Below are positions 35,021-44,800 of a stretch of DNA of 64,000 nucleotides, piece by piece. The notes beneath the pieces are model-generated. The model made no database searches. It saw nothing but the letters and a program-made list of their open reading frames with translations, and was not told where the DNA came from. Position 1 is the stretch's first letter. The number at the start of each line of letters is the position of its first letter. The translations under genes were made by a program, and so were the position numbers. The DNA is from an uncultured Spirochaetaceae bacterium (GTDB taxonomy: Bacteria > Spirochaetota > Spirochaetia > Treponematales > Treponemataceae). The stretch spans positions 51,572 to 115,571 of the forward strand of contig CADCLG010000014.1 in assembly GCA_902802305.1 (NCBI GenBank), read 5' to 3'.

Positions 35021-36310
35021 CTATTTTCTACCTACGATAATATCAAGCAGCTCATCATCTTTGTAATAACGCGCTGTAGAATAAGTCCTGAGCTTATTCG
35101 AACAAGTCATAATTCTGCGTGATTTTGTAAGCGGATTTGACATATACATAAGCGGACAGATTGCCGTTACTCTTGCGCCGGTTGCATATAAGGCCTTATA
35201 TTTTTCAGTTTTTTTGAAGGACTCAAGTACAGGAGGTGCAGTACAGATTACTGTTGTAACTGCAACTTTATTTTTACCGTTAGCTTTAAGTCCATCGATA
35301 ATCTTATCAGACCATTCGTTCAGCTGGCTCATAGAAAGATGCGGACATCCTACAAAAGCGTAAGTACCTTCTTTTTCCGGCTCCTTCCACATTACAGGAT
35401 AAGATTTATAAACTCGTTCCAGCTCTGCATCATCAATCACATATTCCTTGTAATTTTCGCAAAGAAGACTTTCTCCAAGCTCGACGGCTTCCGGTGTAAG
35501 CTTGTCTACGTGATAAAGTCCAACCGCACCGTTAGAAGCTGTAGCCGCACCAAAATCTTTAAGGTATGCTTTTGCATCGTCATTCAGCTCTGTGCCAATC
35601 CACTTGTCCAGACCAACAATGTAAGGAACATCTTCCATAACCTTAATTCCAATTGCAGAACCAAGAATCTGAGCGACTGGTTTTTTACTTGTGTTTACCG
35701 TAATCTTCCATTTTGCTTTTCGTCCTTCATCAGTAAGCAAACCAAACTTTGGAACATAACCAAGAATAGAACCGAAAATATCAATCATTCCAGAATTGCG
35801 GTTGCAGCGGGCACCAAGAACAGAGTTTGCATAATTTACCGCACTTGATTCTGCCCAGGAAAGAATGTCTCCTTTTTTAGGAACGTTGCCCATTTCATCA
35901 AAATAGCAGGCACAGCTAAAAGCATCTGGATTCACAAGTCCAAGCTTTGTGAGTTGAGCCTCGTAATCCTTTTGCTTGTTGTAAAGAATTGTCTTGAACA
36001 AAATCTTATCCAGCAGCGTACACTTTGCGTTTGCAAAATCCATTGGTCGCGGATCCATTGTAAAGCCTTCTTCAACCTTGAGCCCTGCTTCAATCAATTT
36101 GTCCATTGTTCTATAAACTGGGGCTAACACACCAAATCCAAAGGATGTAACAAGATGTCCCTGCCCGTGAGTTACTTTTACAAGCTCTGTTGCCTCAAAC
36201 AAATCTCCATAGCGGACAATTGTTTCCATTACCTTTGCTTTTGTTTCGCCTTCGCTTCCTTCCAAAATCGCTTTTTGTTCCGGCGTTAGTTTCATTTTAT
36301 ATTCATACAT
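35021..36310 (-). CDS. aconitase X catalytic (large) subunit, DUF521
   Basis: The 429-residue iron-sulfur catalytic subunit. DUF521 signatures: LTPEQKAILEGSEGETKAKVMETIVRYGD opening (family pattern LTxxEQ..L.G..G), VTHGQGHLVTSFG, LGARCNRNSGMIDI, ILGYVPKFGLLTDEGR, VGLYHVDKLTPEA, VGCPHLSMSQL and VICTAPPV. The Cys residues in the GARCN, VGCPH and ICTAP motifs are candidate cluster ligands. It is followed by the small subunit, so this is the split, two-gene form. The gene lies 52 bases after the flavoprotein reductase, suggesting dehydration and enoate/imine reduction in one pathway. Confidence 0.92.
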   Translation of the reverse strand: MYEYKMKLTPEQKAILEGSEGETKAKVMETIVRYGDLFEATELVKVTHGQGHLVTSFGFGVLAPVYRTMDKLIEAGLKVEEGFTMDPRPMDFANAKCTLLDKILFKTILYNKQKDYEAQLTKLGLVNPDAFSCACYFDEMGNVPKKGDILSWAESSAVNYANSVLGARCNRNSGMIDIFGSILGYVPKFGLLTDEGRKAKWKITVNTSKKPVAQILGSAIGIKVMEDVPYIVGLDKWIGTELNDDAKAYLKDFGAATASNGAVGLYHVDKLTPEAVELGESLLCENYKEYVIDDAELERVYKSYPVMWKEPEKEGTYAFVGCPHLSMSQLNEWSDKIIDGLKANGKNKVAVTTVICTAPPVLESFKKTEKYKALYATGARVTAICPLMYMSNPLTKSRRIMTCSNKLRTYSTARYYKDDELLDIIVGRK

Positions 36311-36362
36311 AAGTTTCTACATCTCCTGTGTTTAATAAAACGCGTGTTGTGATACAGCGTTT

Positions 36363-38417
36363 CTAAATCTTCATTGCTACATCCCACGCTTTCCAGATTG
36401 CAGTGCGCAGATTTCCAACTTTATCGCAATCGCCAATCAGCTTAACCTTGCTTGACTTAGCAAATACAGGGGATGGATGATAGCCCATAGAAGCAATAAC
36501 CGTGTCGCCTTCAATTTCAAACTCTTTGCCTGTCTTATCTTTTACAAGAACACCTTTGTCGCTTACTCTAATTAGCGTAGTTTCCAGATGTACTTCTACC
36601 TTGTTAAGCGTAAAGAAGTCACGGAGATAAGAACTGTTGGCAAGACAAACACCTTTTACGGCAATCAGGTCATTTTTCATTTCGATGATGACAGGAGTTT
36701 TTCCTTTGTTGAATAAATCATAGGCAATTTCACAGCCGGTAAGTCCACCGCCAATTATAATTACCTTATTGCCAGTCTGTGCCCCATAAAGGTAATCGCA
36801 GGCTTCTACAGTTTTATCAAGCCCTTCAATGCGAGGCTTGTTAGCCACAGCACCACTTGCAACAATGATATTATCAAAATCCTTAAGCTGGTCCAAAGAA
36901 GTTACAGCCGTGTTAAAGCGGATTTCAACACCGTTGTCTTTCATCTCTTTATTATACCAGGCTAACAACTCTTTATCCTTTTCTTTAAAGGATGGAGCGG
37001 CTGCAGCATTAAACACACCGCCAAGCTTGTCAGATTTTTCAAAAATCATCGGCTTGTGTCCGCGCAAGGCAAGAACTCTGGCCGCTTCCATACCGGCAAT
37101 TCCACCACCAATTATGGCAACCTTTTTTGCAGACGTAGCTTTTACAATCTTGTATTTATTGTGCTGCATTGTCGGCGGATTTATAGCGCAGCGGGCCATT
37201 CCCATATTGTCTGTAAGTGACTGGTCGTTTGCAACTCCATTGTAATGTGCCATATTAAAACAACCGTTATGACAGCAAATACATGGTCTGATTGCAGCTT
37301 CATTATCAGCCATCATTTTTGTAATCCATTCTGGGTCGGCAAGGAACTGACGGGCAACACCCATTGCATCAAGCTGGCCCTCAGCAATTGCAGCAGCGGC
37401 AACTTCTGGAGTCATTCGTCCGGCGCAAACAACAGGAATATCAACAAACTTCTTTATGTGCTTTACATCTTCCAGATTACAGTTCTGGCTCATGTACATA
37501 GGCGGATGAGCCCAGTACCAGGCATCGTAAGTTCCGTTATCGCAGTTAAGCATATCGTAACCAGCATCCTGAAGATACTTTGCTGCCTTTTCGCTTTCTT
37601 CCATGTCGCGGCCAACTTCAATATAATCTTCACCAGGAAGAGCACCCTTACCAAAACCCTTTGTTTTTGATACAACCGAATAGCGCAGAGAAACCGGGAA
37701 ATCATCACCGCAAACAGCTTTAATTGCCTTTACAATTTCTACTGGGAAGCGGTAACGGTTTTCAAAGCTTCCGCCATATTCATCATCGCGGAGATTTGTA
37801 TACTTCATTGTAAACTGGTCCAGCAGATAACCCTCGTGAACCGCGTGAATCTCAACACCATCAACTCCAGCATCTTTGCAGAGCTTAGCAGTTTTAGCAA
37901 AAGCATCCACCATCTGTTTAATTTCTTTTTTAGTCAGAGGACGAGATGTGCAGGAATCATCCCAGCGGTTTGGAGTTGCGCTCGCGCTTGCAGTAAGGTA
38001 GTCGACATCAAGAATCGGCTTTAATAAAAGGCCAAGTGCCTTATTCTTTGCAGATTTTACCATTATATCGTTGATTGCCATACTTCGGCCAAAACCCGCC
38101 GTTAGCTGAACAAACATTTTAGCACCAGTTTTGTGGAACTCTGTCATAAAGTCTTCCAGCTTTTTGAACTTTCCTTTTCCCTGATAAAGCCACTTGCCAC
38201 CCAGAGTGTCACGGATTGGCGCTATACCAGGCAAAATCAAACCAACGTTGTTTCTGGCACGTTCCAGCAAAAAGTTAGCCGCTTCTTTGTCAAAATGATT
38301 AGGTTCAAGCCAGCCAAAGATAGACGTACCACCCATAGATGTCATAACAATGCGGTTTTTAATTTCCACATTTCCAATTTTCCAAGGTGTAAAGAGTGCC
38401 TTGTAACTTTCTTTCAT
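36363..38417 (-). CDS. FMN/FAD/Fe-S enoate reductase-type oxidoreductase (2,4-dienoyl-CoA reductase family)
   Basis: A 684-residue flavoprotein of the old-yellow-enzyme plus NAD(P)-domain family. About 1-340 is the FMN barrel (LFTPWKIGNVEIKNRIV; GVDGVEIHAVHEGYLLDQF). A four-Cys cluster follows in RPCICCHNGCF and MARCAINP. About 415-684 is the FAD/NAD domain with VAIIGGGIAGMEAARVLALRG and VIIIGGGLTGCEIAYDL. Members reduce activated C=C bonds of enoates, dienoyl-CoAs or amines such as trimethylamine. The ATG has AGGGGGA upstream. It heads an operon with both aconitase X subunits; substrate unknown. Confidence 0.9.
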   Translation of the reverse strand: MKESYKALFTPWKIGNVEIKNRIVMTSMGGTSIFGWLEPNHFDKEAANFLLERARNNVGLILPGIAPIRDTLGGKWLYQGKGKFKKLEDFMTEFHKTGAKMFVQLTAGFGRSMAINDIMVKSAKNKALGLLLKPILDVDYLTASASATPNRWDDSCTSRPLTKKEIKQMVDAFAKTAKLCKDAGVDGVEIHAVHEGYLLDQFTMKYTNLRDDEYGGSFENRYRFPVEIVKAIKAVCGDDFPVSLRYSVVSKTKGFGKGALPGEDYIEVGRDMEESEKAAKYLQDAGYDMLNCDNGTYDAWYWAHPPMYMSQNCNLEDVKHIKKFVDIPVVCAGRMTPEVAAAAIAEGQLDAMGVARQFLADPEWITKMMADNEAAIRPCICCHNGCFNMAHYNGVANDQSLTDNMGMARCAINPPTMQHNKYKIVKATSAKKVAIIGGGIAGMEAARVLALRGHKPMIFEKSDKLGGVFNAAAAPSFKEKDKELLAWYNKEMKDNGVEIRFNTAVTSLDQLKDFDNIIVASGAVANKPRIEGLDKTVEACDYLYGAQTGNKVIIIGGGLTGCEIAYDLFNKGKTPVIIEMKNDLIAVKGVCLANSSYLRDFFTLNKVEVHLETTLIRVSDKGVLVKDKTGKEFEIEGDTVIASMGYHPSPVFAKSSKVKLIGDCDKVGNLRTAIWKAWDVAMKI

Positions 38418-38556
38418 GAAAAATCCCCCTGATTTTTGCTCTTATTTTATATATTTATTAAAATTATAAACCATACATAGGCAACTTGCAAAAAAAAAGA
38501 CGACTAGATAACACGACTTGCAAAAAAACTTTACAAATATCACTTTTACACGTATT

Positions 38557-39024
38557 ATGAATGCAATGGACGCAAAAATAATAAATGCTTTTTTAACTGA
38601 ATGCATGAATGCATTTGAATCTATGTTTGGATTAAAGCCAGAAGCAAACGAACCTCACCTTATGGATGTTCTTGCGGGGCATCCTTGGGAAATCTCTGGT
38701 CTGCTTGGAATTACCGGTGATGTACGCGGGGTTGTGGCTTTTAGACTTCACAAAGTTCTTGCTGGAAAAATGCTTTCGCTTTCTGGACTTGAATATACTC
38801 CAGAAGAATATGAAGATACTGCTATTGGTCTTGTAAGTGAGTTTACAAATATCATTGCAGGACATGCAGCAACAGCAATTAAAGATTATTCGATTGATAT
38901 TTCCCCACCTTTTTGCGTAATGGGACCTAACCACCAGATAGCCTGGCCTCGCACTTATCCTGTAATTGTTATTCCTTTTGTAACAACATTAGGCCCTTTT
39001 GAAGTTGATGTTTGTTTAAAATAA
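38557..39024 (+). CDS. cheX: CheX-family chemotaxis phosphatase
   Basis: A 155-residue CheX-type protein, which removes phosphate from CheY in spirochaetes. The diagnostic E-x-x-N active motif is in SEFTNIIAGHAATAI, preceded by the GVVAFRLHKVLAGKMLSLSG strand-helix region, with WPRTYPVIVIPFVTTLGPFEVDV at the C-terminus. I chose the ATG at 38557 (MNAMDAKIINAF, the usual N-terminus); an upstream TTG would add 13 unrelated residues. No good ribosome site is seen. Two ACTTGCAAAAAAA repeats 32 bases apart (from 38484 and 38516) lie upstream and may be regulatory. Confidence 0.88.
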   Translation: MNAMDAKIINAFLTECMNAFESMFGLKPEANEPHLMDVLAGHPWEISGLLGITGDVRGVVAFRLHKVLAGKMLSLSGLEYTPEEYEDTAIGLVSEFTNIIAGHAATAIKDYSIDISPPFCVMGPNHQIAWPRTYPVIVIPFVTTLGPFEVDVCLK

Positions 39025-39051
39025 GTATGAATATTTTTAATTGCAGCGAAT

Positions 39052-39108
39052 AAAAAAATACCCACACTGCCATGTAGCATAAGACTTAGGCAATGCGGGT
39101 GATTTTTT
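39052..39108. terminator. bidirectional terminator between cheX and lipoprotein gene
   Basis: A 12-base stem ACCCACACTGCC / GGCAATGCGGGT (two mismatches) with T-runs on both sides (plus strand GATTTTTTT; minus strand TATTTTTTT). It separates two convergent genes. Confidence 0.85.
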
Positions 39109-39137
39109 TAACTTATCTTAAAAGATGTAGAGAGGTA

Positions 39138-41648
39138 TTAGTAGTAATATTCTCCGTTTCTGTAAGATTTTACATAGTATACATTAGAACCACCATCAAT
39201 ATCGCTGCTCAAATAGGTTTCAAATCCGAGATCAATAGATGTTGAATCAGTGATTGCAAATGTCTTCAAATTTACTGAAACAACATTATTTTTATTAACT
39301 TTTGATGAAGTAGAACTTCCATTCAAACTATTTTCATCACCATAGTAATAGCATTCATCGACAATAACAAGTTCATCTGGTTTTCTAGCAACGAATCTGC
39401 TTGGACCAAAGAAGTATGTTTTTGTATAATCGGTTACTGTAATTGCATTTTCCAGCATATTTTCGTACCAACCAAAAATATTTGGTTTTGTACTATCAGA
39501 AAGATCTGTACCATCAAAGTTAGTAAATTTAAGATTATTATCATCAACTTTTACAGTTATGATACCACCTCTTAAATAACTCGAGCCGTCATATTGTTGG
39601 CTTACATTCTTTGTATTACACAAAATATAAAGATTTACAGAATCATCTTCCCCAGCTACAGCCTGAATATCTGTAATATTTAATTTATTGATTTCAACTT
39701 CACTATTAACAAAACCAGTTGAAGAAATTACGTTTGGAGTACCAAGAGTATTTTCGCTCATAGGAATCTGAGAAACCGATATTATATAATCATGACCCCC
39801 CGTAATATCTTCTATAGAAACAAAATAAAGATTATCCTTGAAAACTTCTATGTGAGAAGATTTATAATTTACCGAATGATTTAAAATCTTTCCACTAGTA
39901 CCGCCATAAGCCATAGTCACAGCAGTTCCATCTTCGGAGATACGGATAATTGCATTGTTTGTGCCACCTCCATTTTTAAGCAGGTAAACATTGCCGTCAT
40001 AAGCACACATATCCTGAACTGTATAATTTATGCCGTCATAGAATAATGTAGTGGTTACAGAATCTGAACCAGGATACTTAATATGTTTATAAATTGACGT
40101 ATTGTTTGTTTCTTGATTTGAAGTACCTGTGAGAGTATAAATAGCTTGAGTAACAGGGTCGATAGCAAAATCAGCATTAGAATCTGGGATGGCAGTAATT
40201 TCTTTAATTTTTGCATTCTGTAGAGAAGAAGAATCAAGAGACTTTACACTTTCAAAATTACTTACAGCATAGAAGCCTGGGGTAGGACTGGCAAACTCAA
40301 TTCCACTTGAAGGCGGATTTGTACCGATGGTAGAAACATCAAAATCGAACAATACAATTTGTGATTGACCGCGTATTTTTGTTGCCGTAATTTGAGCAGT
40401 AGCAGTTGCACTTCGGGTGCCGCTTATAACTTCAACAACATAAGTCTTAGTTCCAATTGCATTGGGTTCAAGAACAAAAGTATCACCACTAGCTTCTGCT
40501 GCTACGCCATCAACATACCAGTCATAAGTGCTGCCTTCCTTTCCGCCAGTAACAGTGAAGGTGACTGTATTATCTTCTTCATTAGGAAGGGCAGTAAGAG
40601 AAAGATCTGCAATTGGTTCAATACTTACGCTTATAGTTGCCACACTCCATTTTGCATAGAAAACCTTATCACCAGTGCTTTCAGAAGGAATTTTTGTGAC
40701 TTTTGGACCAGAAAAATCTTCCTCAGCATACCAGCCGTTAAAATGCCAGCCGGTTTTTTCAAGAACAGGCAGCGTAATATCTGCCGAATCAATAGTATAT
40801 TTTGTCGGAAGATTATCCTCAGGGGCATCATTCAAATTATTAAGTGTGATTGAATAAACTGTATTGAAAGGATTTGTTATTTCATCAGAGCCGGTACTTT
40901 CTACACCACCCGTAATAGTTGTAAATGCAGGATAAGGTGATATCATAGGAGCAAGGTGAGCTTCATCTGCATAAAAATGAATATAAATATGATATAAGCC
41001 GGCAGGAACTTCTTCGAGAGAATAGGTAACCTTTCCATTAGAAGGTGTTAGAGAAGTTTCAGCATAACGGTCATCGGACAAAGAAGAATCTGTGTGATTT
41101 TCTGAATCATAAGCTTTAAGTTCTCCGGTGATATATTTTACATCAGAAGCATTCGAAGCCGCAGAAAAATCAAGGGTATAGATAAAACTGCCCAAGTTTT
41201 CAGGATTAAGTACATCATCGTTCCAATGTAGAGTAAAGTAAAGAGGGTTATCGCCAGCTTCAATTTCCTGAGAATCGATTGTTCCTTGCAAAACAGTTCC
41301 AGCTTTTTCGGCAGTCAGTGTAAAAGTATATATGCCTGTTTCCACAGCAATAGAAGCATTTTGTAACTTAGACAGATTAGAATAGGTTCCAAACGGCTCC
41401 TCTGAGTCACCAACCTTTCCGCCACTGAGTACAAAAGAAAAATCAGCAATAGTATCAAGGGTAAAAGTTGGCAAAACAGCACGAGATGTTTCTATTTCTC
41501 CCACTTTGATATAAGCAGTTTTTCCATCCGTGTTATTTATGTCTGCGTTTTCTTTAATCAAAGAATCCTTACAACCCGTAAGCAATCCTAACAGCATTCC
41601 AGCCCCAAAAAGAAGCGCAAAAACACCAAACAATTTTGTTCTTTTCAT
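39138..41648 (-). CDS. surface lipoprotein with InlB-type repeat and Ig-like module
   Basis: An 836-residue predicted lipoprotein; signal MKRTKLFGVFALLFGAG to LLTGC. The start at 41648 has GAGAGGA upstream; a more distal ATG adds 16 residues before the signal. About 25-270 is a beta-rich domain shared with the next two genes. About 290-340 is a Listeria-Bacteroides (InlB B-type) repeat ending in VFYAKW. About 345-430 is an Ig-like module (TFTVTGGKEGSTYDWYVDG, KTYVVEV). The rest has strand-turn repeats such as VYLLKNGGG and DNLYFVSIED, suggesting a beta-propeller. It lacks the beta-helix and FGE parts of its two paralogues. Confidence 0.8.
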   Translation of the reverse strand: MKRTKLFGVFALLFGAGMLLGLLTGCKDSLIKENADINNTDGKTAYIKVGEIETSRAVLPTFTLDTIADFSFVLSGGKVGDSEEPFGTYSNLSKLQNASIAVETGIYTFTLTAEKAGTVLQGTIDSQEIEAGDNPLYFTLHWNDDVLNPENLGSFIYTLDFSAASNASDVKYITGELKAYDSENHTDSSLSDDRYAETSLTPSNGKVTYSLEEVPAGLYHIYIHFYADEAHLAPMISPYPAFTTITGGVESTGSDEITNPFNTVYSITLNNLNDAPEDNLPTKYTIDSADITLPVLEKTGWHFNGWYAEEDFSGPKVTKIPSESTGDKVFYAKWSVATISVSIEPIADLSLTALPNEEDNTVTFTVTGGKEGSTYDWYVDGVAAEASGDTFVLEPNAIGTKTYVVEVISGTRSATATAQITATKIRGQSQIVLFDFDVSTIGTNPPSSGIEFASPTPGFYAVSNFESVKSLDSSSLQNAKIKEITAIPDSNADFAIDPVTQAIYTLTGTSNQETNNTSIYKHIKYPGSDSVTTTLFYDGINYTVQDMCAYDGNVYLLKNGGGTNNAIIRISEDGTAVTMAYGGTSGKILNHSVNYKSSHIEVFKDNLYFVSIEDITGGHDYIISVSQIPMSENTLGTPNVISSTGFVNSEVEINKLNITDIQAVAGEDDSVNLYILCNTKNVSQQYDGSSYLRGGIITVKVDDNNLKFTNFDGTDLSDSTKPNIFGWYENMLENAITVTDYTKTYFFGPSRFVARKPDELVIVDECYYYGDENSLNGSSTSSKVNKNNVVSVNLKTFAITDSTSIDLGFETYLSSDIDGGSNVYYVKSYRNGEYYY

Positions 41649-41697
41649 ATAAATCCTCTCAAAATCCATATATAATCTCAATTTTTCTATAATCAAG

Positions 41698-41850
41698 GAG
41701 GGGAAAGCCTTCCCCTCGTTTCAGCCGTAAAAACTGCTTTGAGTTTTTCTTCGAAAAACTCAAGGAAGACGTTATACAAGTTTGCCAACTTAAATGCAGT
41801 GTTTACGTCTTCCACGACCCCTTCTAACGGGGGCGCAGCCCCCGTAACGC
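41698..41850 (-). repeat. dispersed GC-rich element, family 1, copy B
   Basis: Fills the gap between two lipoprotein genes. Read on the minus strand it has a 5' hairpin ACGGGGGC-TGC-GCCCCCGT (41827-41845), GAAGGGGTCGTGGAAGACG, a long middle with an inner hairpin GAGTTTTTC-GAA-GAAAAACTC (41741-41761), then TTTACGGCTG and a 3' hairpin GAGGGGAA-GGCT-TTCCCCTC (41698-41717). It closely matches copy C at 55995-56204. The 5' hairpin begins 14 bases after the stop codon of the lipoprotein gene with the suspected variable region. Confidence 0.85.
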
Positions 41851-41859
41851 CCCTGCTGC

Positions 41860-44800
41860 TTATTCTGTGATTGTGCGTACAACACGGAAGCCGAGAGAGG
41901 GGTCGCGGTCGTACGGGTTACTGTAGCCTATGTAAGATACTGAACAGAAGTCGGAGGTGTCGGCAAAAGAACCACCACGTTTAACGCGATAACTGCCAGA
42001 AGCAGGACCAGTGGCGGGGGTGAGGCGAGAAATATCGCCCTTCCAGTCATAACACCATTCCCATACGTTTCCGGACATATCATACAGTCCGAGTCTGTTT
42101 GCTGCCCGGCTTTTTACTTCGTGTGTCTTATCGCCACTGAAGCCGTAATACCACGCTACAATGTCAATGTTATCGCTTCCACTGTAGGTGTAGTGGCTGT
42201 TTAAGTTTCCGCCGCGGGCAAGGTATTCCCATTCAGCTTCTGTCGGCAGGCGATAACCGTTCGCGGTTTCATCAAAAGTAATTTCATTCCATACATCATT
42301 ATTTCCGCTTGGTCCGCACCATTTGTCTGTTGCATTACCTTGAATATCAGGCCATTTTGTAGGGTCGGTTTCATCTCCAATCTTATATACTTCGGTTAAA
42401 AGCTCAGCTTTTGAACGAAGGTTGCAGTAAACTATTGCATCGTACCAGCTTACATAGTATGCTGGGAAGTTTTCGTCCACACCATAGTTTGAATCTGGCC
42501 TTGATGAGCCGCCGTACTTGCAGTATTCTTCGTACTCGCCCTGAGTAACTTCGTGGTCGCTTACGAGCAGGTTTGGTATTGTACCTTCATTTCTTGATAC
42601 TAATACAACTGACATTGGAGTGAGCTCAGGGATATAATATAAGGAAATGCCTGGAACAGATACAGAATGTGAAATTGTTCCATCGAAACTCATGTACCAT
42701 GGAGTTCCGCCTTCTTGCTCTGTAATTTTGAACTTATTAAATTCTTTTGCAATACTTGTTGTAGTAATGTTGTTACCATTGCTGTCTTTTCCGAGCGTAA
42801 GAAGAACTGTGTCTGTACTGTATGTTTGTGGGGTTATTGTCGCAATCGGGCTGGTTCCTGTCAGTGCGTCAACTATTGTAATCTTAGCGCCATCAGCAAG
42901 GTAAATGTCGTTATTGCTGTCTATAAGTGCACTTCCGCCTAAGTTGAAGGTTGAATCTGGCTCAACACTTACACCATGACCATGCTCAACACTTGCTTCA
43001 TTATCGCGGATTGTTCCGCCGAGCATTGTAAATGTTCCATTTTTTTGGCCATCGTAACCAACATATACGCCACCACCGCTACTAGTTGAATTGTTAGCAT
43101 AGATTGTACCGCTCTTCATGATGAACTCGCCGTTGATTACACTTACACCTGCACCGTTATCAGCTGCATTATCTTTAATAGTTCCACCATCAAGAGTAAC
43201 TTTTCCTTTATCAATGTAAACACCAGAACTATTTCCGTTATTGATAATAAGACATCCCTGGCCAATTGTAATATCTGCTTCTCTTCCTGTATAAATACCA
43301 GTACATCCGTCTCTTATCTGGAGATTTTTAAAAATAACAGGAACAGTTGTTGCTACATATAGAGCATTGTCTTCGCGGTCACCATTCACAGTACCAGTAA
43401 TTATATCCTGTGGGTTGCCATCGCCATCTGGTTCAGATATACCAATATAGGTAATAGAGTGAGCCTTTTCGTCGAGGTTTTCAGGAATTGTGTGATAATC
43501 GTCACTGTCTGAGAATGTACCTTCCAGTTTAATTATATAATCTGCTTCTGGGTTTGGATGGTTAGAAATGTAATTTTCGGCATTTTCAAGTGTTGCAAAA
43601 GGTTTAGAAGCAGTTCCTAAGCCTTCCGAACTTCCTATTATCGAAGAAACATATATTGTGGTAAGCAAGTCTTCTTGCAGTTTACCTTCTTCATTAGCTT
43701 TAATTGCAATGTTGATTGCATTTGAAGCAGATTCAATGTGGAACTTAGCACATTGGGCAGCAAATTGACTGGTTGAAAGGCCGTCGTTGTTAATGAGCTG
43801 ATATCCATTGTATACATCACTACTATCTAAGCCAGTAATTATTATTGTTGCAAAAGGAGAAGAATCTTCTACTTCTGGCAGGATTGAGGAAATATAGATT
43901 GTTCTATCGGAAGGAGTTAGACTATTACAGTAAATATCATTAGGTACGCTTTCAGGAGAGAAGGAATTACCACTGAAGCTACCACCTTCAAGATAAAGTT
44001 TACCAAGGCGTTCTACATAAATACCTGCCATGGTGTTTGTGCCATGATTGTTTGAAATTGTGACGCCATCTTTAACTCTGGCAGTAGTGTGATTGAATAC
44101 ATGAACTCCGTTTTGGTTTCCATCAATAAGAGTTCCACTGTCAAGAATTACGTTTGCGGCACCTTCTTCCGAAGTATTGGCTGTTCCAACACAAATACCA
44201 TAGTATGCGCCAGAAATAGAAAGATTTTTTGTAATAACTGCAAAATCAGTTGAGGTAATACTTGAATCAGGTTCAATAGTAAGTGCATTCTCTGGAGATT
44301 GAGAACCTGATACAGTCAAATCAATACCATCCTGAGGGATTCCGTTATCAAGGGCGCTTCTTCCCTTTAATGTAAGAGATTTTGCATAGTCTTTTACATT
44401 ATTTGGAATTGTTTGTGCATTATTAAGCTTACCACTGATGTTAATTGTGTAGTCAACAATAGACCACATATAATCGGAAGAACTTGTTATTGCTTCACAA
44501 GCCTCATTTATACTTGCAAAAGGTTTTTCTTCTGTTCCATCGGCAGTATCATTTGGATTTGTTATTGCACTTACATAGATATCAGATTCGGTAGAAATGC
44601 TTACAGTTGCGGTGGCACTTAGATGTCCGCTTATAACTTCTATAACATAGGTTTTTAAACCGGAAACGGATGGAACAAATAAGTAAGTGTTTTCTTGTAT
44701 ATAATCGTCCACAATTCCGTCAACAAACCAGGTGTAAGTACTGTCGTCTTTAGCTCCTTTGGCTGTAAAGAAGACAGCTTTATGTAATTCATCTACAGAA

